Below are positions 60,536-64,000 of a stretch of DNA of 64,000 nt, one piece after another. Origin of the DNA: Bacteroidales bacterium (GTDB lineage Bacteria > Bacteroidota > Bacteroidia > Bacteroidales > P3); NCBI GenBank assembly GCA_017962615.1, contig JAGCUZ010000013.1, positions 39,277 through 103,276 of the forward strand, given 5' to 3'. The notes beneath the pieces were generated by a model that was not told the DNA's origin, searched no databases, and was given only the letters and a program-made list of their open reading frames with translations. Position 1 is the first letter of the stretch, and the number at the start of each line of letters is the position of its first letter. The translations under genes and the position numbers were made by a program.

Positions 60536-60734
60536 AATAACATTCTCCTTACTTTCATGCTTTGAGTTTCTTATGGTCGCCCTACGGGCTCTAAATCCTA
60601 CAAAATCCAACAGAAAATCAAACAAAATAAAAGATTTTGAATAAGATTTTAAAAGATTTTGAGAGAAGCGACCCAAATCACAACAGTTTCTTAAGATAGG
60701 TCGGGGCGGCGTGCGCCGCCCCGACCCACAGACA

Positions 60735-61373
60735 TCAGCTGCACACTATCTGAGCCAGGTACTGGCTGCGGCTGCATGTGCCGGCACTGTTGCGGAAGCC
60801 GATCCACACGTAAGCCGTGTCGCCGCTCCACGACACCGGATAGGTGTACACAAAGCTGCCGTCGCTGCGCTCTGCCACGTCGAGACGCGTCACCGCCTCG
60901 TCCTTGGTCTTGTTGTAGATGCAGAACAGCATGCCATCGTCGGGACGAGCGTTGCCCACGCCGCTGTTGTCTATCCACGACACGTCGCAGCCGCCCGAAC
61001 CGTTGTCGCTTGCCGTGGCGTTGTCGGCGCCCACCAGGTTGCCGTCGCTCACCCTCACCTTCTGATAGTCCACATCGTACTGCGGATAGGTACCCGTCAA
61101 CGCGTTGGCCAGGTTGTAGCGCATGGCCTCGTTCTGCGCCGTGGTGCCGTTCTCACGCAGCTTCCAGCCAACGGCAAGAGCCTGGGTGAAGTTCGACAGA
61201 AACGAGCCGATAAGTCCGAAGCGGGCACGCTCCGCCAGCTGCAGCAATGTGCGCGGCTGATGCACATGAAGCGCCAAGGCGCGCATCGTAGCCTTGCCCT
61301 TCCACGAGGAGCCGATAACCGGCCCCACCTTTCCCGAAAAACCTCCGAGGATTCCTTGTTTAATTTTTGCCAT
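60735..61373 (-). CDS. DUF6266 family protein
   Basis: A 212-residue protein beginning MAKIKQGILGGFSGKVGPVI, then GSSWKGKATMRALALHVHQP, the signature I associate with DUF6266 in Bacteroidales. No signal peptide. The later part is strand-rich (VSWSGDTAYVWIGFRNSAGT) with two late cysteines. Function unknown; abundant family, often next to lysozyme genes as here. A long GC-rich leader lies upstream (61374-61628). Confidence 0.85.
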   Translation of the reverse strand: MAKIKQGILGGFSGKVGPVIGSSWKGKATMRALALHVHQPRTLLQLAERARFGLIGSFLSNFTQALAVGWKLRENGTTAQNEAMRYNLANALTGTYPQYDVDYQKVRVSDGNLVGADNATASDNGSGGCDVSWIDNSGVGNARPDDGMLFCIYNKTKDEAVTRLDVAERSDGSFVYTYPVSWSGDTAYVWIGFRNSAGTCSRSQYLAQIVCS

Positions 61374-61634
61374 GATTCTTTGAGTTTTTAATGATTATAA
61401 CTTTTGCGGCATTCTCGCCGCGTTCTCGTCGCCACTCTCCTGCCGGCTGCCGCCGCCGCTGGTTCCGAAGGGTTGCGGACAGCGCCCGGGTCCCTGTCGG
61501 GGCGGTGCCTTGGGAGTCCGGAGCATCCCGCGGCTACACCGCCGCTCTTCTCTGTCTTCTGTGGATCCGCCTGTCGGTCGGAGCCTTCGTCGCCACCAGT
61601 CGGCGACAGCCTGTCTCGGAGAGAATTGACGATG

Positions 61635-61642
61635 CAAAGATA
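61635..61642 (-). promoter_or_regulatory. -7 promoter element of the DUF6266 gene
   Basis: Reads TATCTTTG on the minus strand, exact TAnnTTTG match. Transcription would start near 61628, giving a leader of about 255 nt rich in paired GC segments before the start codon at 61373. Confidence 0.6.
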
Positions 61643-61897
61643 CATCCCCGAGGCACCCCTCATGGCCGTTTTCGACACCACTTGCCACCCCTTTACACAG
61701 TCTTACATCACTTACCACATTCCCCGCCACCCTCCCCCACCCCCGAAACACCCCTTTTTCACCATTTTTCACCCACATTCCTCACAACGAACCCCCACCC
61801 CGCCACCACCCTCCCCACAAACAGCATAGATATCAACCCGTTACTCCCAAGAAATACAGAGTGTAGCATGGTACACCAATGTAATGCATCTGATATA

Positions 61898-61996
61898 GCG
61901 TGCAGGATGCACGCGCTTTCAATAACCCCGCATAAGCGCAGCGCGGTGTGGGGTTGGGCAATATCATCCTCAATATGCGTGCCAGCGGCACGCGCC
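61898..61996. repeat. 99-bp dispersed repeat, copy B
   Basis: Second copy of the element at 8416-8514: boundary hairpins GCGTGC-aggat-GCACGC and GCGTGC-cagcg-GCACGC, with the central AACCCC...GGGGTT stem between them. Same length and orientation. Located between the DUF6266 gene and the ATPase gene. Confidence 0.7.
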
Positions 61997-62276
61997 CTCT
62001 ACCCGAGCCTGAAATAGCCTGAATACGACCAATGTATGTCGTCATGCGCAGGGCACTGATTACCCACACAATAACGAGACAGCTGACATAAGCTCAAAAC
62101 TGCTGTAACGAGGGCGCGTTTCCCCGAAACGCACGTACACTATGACGAGTCACCCCCACACTGCGCCCTATCGGGCTTGTGCGGGGTTATAGAGGGTCAG
62201 CCCCACCAGGGCTATTAAAACCTGCCCTATGCCATATTAGAGCGATTCAATTTAAACAGCCTCTTAAAGATGCTCG

Positions 62277-63593
62277 CTACAAAAACATCGTGTAATAAAC
62301 AGGCATGTGCATCACATTGCCCTGCAATACGACCGAAGCCTCGTTCGACAGCACTATCGCCGACCTCACCTTGTAATCCGCGTTGCTCACAAAACGGTCC
62401 AACGCGCGGTGTATGCTGTAGTCCTTGCCCGACTTCACCTCGAGCGGCAATATCGACAGCGTGCCGTAGTCGTCAATCATGAAGTCCACCTCGCCCTTCT
62501 GCTTGTTGTCGTAATAGAACAGCGGATGCCCGTGAGCCTGAAGCTCCGTCGCCACCACCGTCTCGTACACCGACCCGAGGTTGACGCTCAGCTGGTCGTC
62601 CTTCACAGCCGTGACGTTGGTATGAAACAGTATGTGCGACAGCAGCCCCACGTCGTTCATATACAGCTTGAGCAGGTTCTTCCGCGCCGAGGCTATCAGC
62701 GGGAACACAGGGTTTGCTATGGCGCGCACCTCCAGCGCCACGCCCGCACTTACAAGATACTCTATCTCGTCCTCGTAGTCACGGGCCGCCCTGCCGCGCT
62801 TGTACTCTATATCGTTGAAGTGCAAACGCTTCTTGCGGTTCTCCATATTCGACGGGATAAGGTCGTACACACGCCTTATCTTCAGTTTCTCCGCCATGCT
62901 GTACTGCGACGCATCCTCCTTGTACAGGTTGTATATCTCCTCATGCACCTTGCGCACACGGTAGATGTTCTGCTTGGCCATATACTCGTTCACCGCCTGC
63001 GGAAGGCCGCCCACAAGCAGGTACGTCTTGAACAGTTCCATGATGCGGCGGTGCAGACCGTCGCTGAGCCCTTCACGCCGTTCAAACTGTTCGCGCATGT
63101 GCGCCACCACGTCGTCGCCAACGCCGTTGGCCCACAGGAACTCCTCGAAATCCAGCGGATACATGTGCTGCACCTCTATCCTGCCGCCAGGCACCGACAG
63201 GGTCTTATGCAAGGTCACACCCAGCAGCGAGCCACTGGCCACGTAGTTGAAACGCCCGTCATCGCAGAGGAACTTGAGCAGCGTGAGCATCTCGGGATAA
63301 GCCTGTATCTCGTCAATGAACACCAAGGTGTTCTCCTTTGTCCCGAGCCTCCTGCCCGCAAACGAGCTCAGCCGCACATAGAAATCCTCCACCCCTCTCA
63401 CGTCGGCAAACACACGCGCCCCGTCACGGTCGTCGATCATATTAATCTCAACAAAATTGGCGAAAGCGGCCCTGCCCTCATGGCGTATGATATACGACTT
63501 ACCAATTTGGCGTGCTCCGTCAACTATGAGTATCCTGCTCTCCATCGAACTAAAATACTCTTTCAAAACCAGTTGCATCTTTCTTTTAAGCAT
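62277..63593 (-). CDS. AAA ATPase with DUF4143 domain
   Basis: A 438-residue ATPase: Walker A region LIVDGARQIGKSYIIRHE (GARQIGKS), Walker B LVFIDEIQAYP, then sensor FNYVASGSLLG; the DUF4143 domain follows from about 200 (LLVGGLPQAVNEYMAKQNIY) with LEVKSGKDYSIHRALDRFV near the end, a restriction-nuclease-like Glu-X-Lys motif. Abundant in Bacteroidales and archaea, function unsettled. Five exact-period repeats precede its start. Confidence 0.9.
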   Translation of the reverse strand: MLKRKMQLVLKEYFSSMESRILIVDGARQIGKSYIIRHEGRAAFANFVEINMIDDRDGARVFADVRGVEDFYVRLSSFAGRRLGTKENTLVFIDEIQAYPEMLTLLKFLCDDGRFNYVASGSLLGVTLHKTLSVPGGRIEVQHMYPLDFEEFLWANGVGDDVVAHMREQFERREGLSDGLHRRIMELFKTYLLVGGLPQAVNEYMAKQNIYRVRKVHEEIYNLYKEDASQYSMAEKLKIRRVYDLIPSNMENRKKRLHFNDIEYKRGRAARDYEDEIEYLVSAGVALEVRAIANPVFPLIASARKNLLKLYMNDVGLLSHILFHTNVTAVKDDQLSVNLGSVYETVVATELQAHGHPLFYYDNKQKGEVDFMIDDYGTLSILPLEVKSGKDYSIHRALDRFVSNADYKVRSAIVLSNEASVVLQGNVMHMPVYYTMFL

Positions 63594-63615
63594 ACATCTT
63601 CATTCTTACACATTG

Positions 63616-63623
63616 CAAAAATA
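63616..63623 (-). promoter_or_regulatory. -7 promoter element of the ATPase gene
   Basis: Reads TATTTTTG on the minus strand, 22 bp upstream of the ATPase start. The first repeat unit begins at its edge, so the repeats occupy the upstream control region. Confidence 0.5.
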
Positions 63624-63762
63624 CAACTTTTTCCAATTTTACAAGCACTTTTTTACAACTTTTTCCATTTTTTAGACCCATTTTTTACAACTTTTTCCAT
63701 TTTTTAGGTACTATTTTCACAACTTTTTCCATTTTTCAGACCCCATTTTCACAACTTTTTCC
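63623..63762. repeat. five copies of a 32-bp tandem repeat
   Basis: The core ACAACTTTTTCC starts at 63623, 63655, 63687, 63719 and 63751, exactly 32 bp apart each time, with TTTTTTAGACCCA-type spacers. Exact period over five units while spacers vary suggests a functional spacing, three helical turns. Confidence 0.9.
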
Positions 63763-63792
63763 AATCCCATGATGTTTGATAAGTCCAAACAA

Positions 63793-63824
63793 TTTGGCCA
63801 TATCATAAAAAAGTCGTATTTTTG
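63793..63824 (+). promoter_or_regulatory. rightward promoter near window edge
   Basis: TTTG (63793-63796), 20 bp, then TATTTTTG (63817-63824), a good Bacteroidales promoter. It points right, so a gene probably begins beyond 64000; the tandem repeat at 63921 would lie in its leader. Confidence 0.65.
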
Positions 63825-63920
63825 CAAATTGAAATAAAGTCGCCAGCAGAACAAATGACTGATTTTATCATCACCATTAACAAGCAAACAACCAAAATTT
63901 CTTTTAGTTCTTTTAAAATC

Positions 63921-64000
63921 TGATTGAGATATTAATTCTGATTGAGATATTAATTCTGATTGAGAGAGATATTAATTCTGATTGAGAGAGATATTAATTC
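63921..64000. repeat. 18/22-bp tandem repeat, cut by window edge
   Basis: TGATTGAGATATTAATTC (18 bp) occurs twice (63921, 63939), then a 22-bp form with an extra GAGA occurs twice (63957, 63979), ending at the last base of the window. The array probably continues. The unit-length change comes from a GA dinucleotide expansion. Confidence 0.85.

Larger units (their letters stand above)
61374..62276. other. gap with long leader and dispersed repeat
   Basis: About 900 bp without a gene. 61374-61628 is a GC-rich, structured leader of the DUF6266 gene. 61640-61800 is pyrimidine-rich (CACCCTCCCCCACCCCCGAA). 61898-61996 is repeat copy B. 62110-62200 has hairpins GCGTTTCCCCGAAACGC and a CCCC...GGGG stem. 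Confidence 0.6.
63594..64000. other. repeat-rich right end
   Basis: About 400 bp with no gene: promoter for the ATPase, five 32-bp repeats, a rightward promoter at 63817-63824, and an 18/22-bp tandem repeat that runs off the window. Confidence 0.65.

Noticed and set aside
60074-61373. Prophage remnant
   Set aside because: Only a lysozyme and DUF6266 gene are present; no integrase, structural, holin or packaging genes or attachment sites.
62307-63707. 466-residue plus-strand frame opposite the ATPase gene
   Set aside because: Shadow of the DUF4143 ATPase, which has intact Walker motifs on the other strand.

Overview
The window looks like a chromosome segment from a Bacteroidales bacterium, most likely a gut or rumen lineage near Prevotellaceae; I cannot place it further. 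The evidence is promoters with the Bacteroidota -7 motif TAnnTTTG and no Shine-Dalgarno sequences, a type IX secretion sorting domain, Omp28, FISUMP-like, DUF6266 and DUF4353 proteins, and a queuine transglycosylase without zinc cysteines. I saw no rRNA, tRNA or CRISPR array.

Layout: 1-4159 is a minus-strand run (galE, acetyltransferase, outer-membrane protein, ECF sigma factor, glycosyltransferase). 4360-16306 holds tgt, a large surface lipoprotein, a repeat-filled non-coding stretch (7687-8741), a barrel lipoprotein, a three-gene hipB/hipS/hipT module with three operators, a kinase-deaminase fusion, an NadE with an apparently dead glutaminase half, and a three-gene DUF3990/DUF3791 operon. 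16490-33927 is an aryl-polyene/flexirubin-type pigment cluster: tyrosine ammonia-lyase, ketoreductase, three ketosynthase genes (two with chain-length-factor-like C-terminal halves), two acyl carrier proteins, dehydratases, thioesterase, methyltransferase, LolA-like carrier, glycosyltransferase, and an MMPL exporter fused to an acyltransferase. A second block of pathway-like genes (FAD desaturase, B12 radical SAM, esterase, adenylate-forming ligase, acyltransferase; 44227-50738) resumes after an island.

The island (about 34640-44215) is the most unusual part. It is AT-richer on its left side, starts with a 24-bp perfect palindrome and two toxin-antitoxin-like pairs (one with a frameshifted PIN toxin), and ends with a 164-bp MITE-like element. 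Between them is a coherent gene set: an SH3/barrel protein, four twin-arginine-leader proteins of which three carry Cys-X-X-X repeat cores (one with 31 consecutive cysteines at exact four-residue spacing), a radical SAM/SPASM maturase, a SPASM-like partner without the radical SAM motif, a small accessory protein, then TatA and TatC. I read this as a ribosomal-peptide system: cysteine-repeat precursors modified by a radical SAM enzyme in the cytoplasm, exported folded through a dedicated Tat pore, and in three of four cases anchored as lipoproteins.

50786-64000 contains a VTC/DUF4956 surface cluster, a GH20 hexosaminidase, two Omp28 paralogues with different anchoring, a lysozyme next to a DUF6266 protein, an AAA/DUF4143 ATPase with five exact 32-bp repeats upstream, and the start of another tandem repeat at the right edge. 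Gaps between genes carry several families of simple repeats, palindromes and a 99-bp dispersed element.
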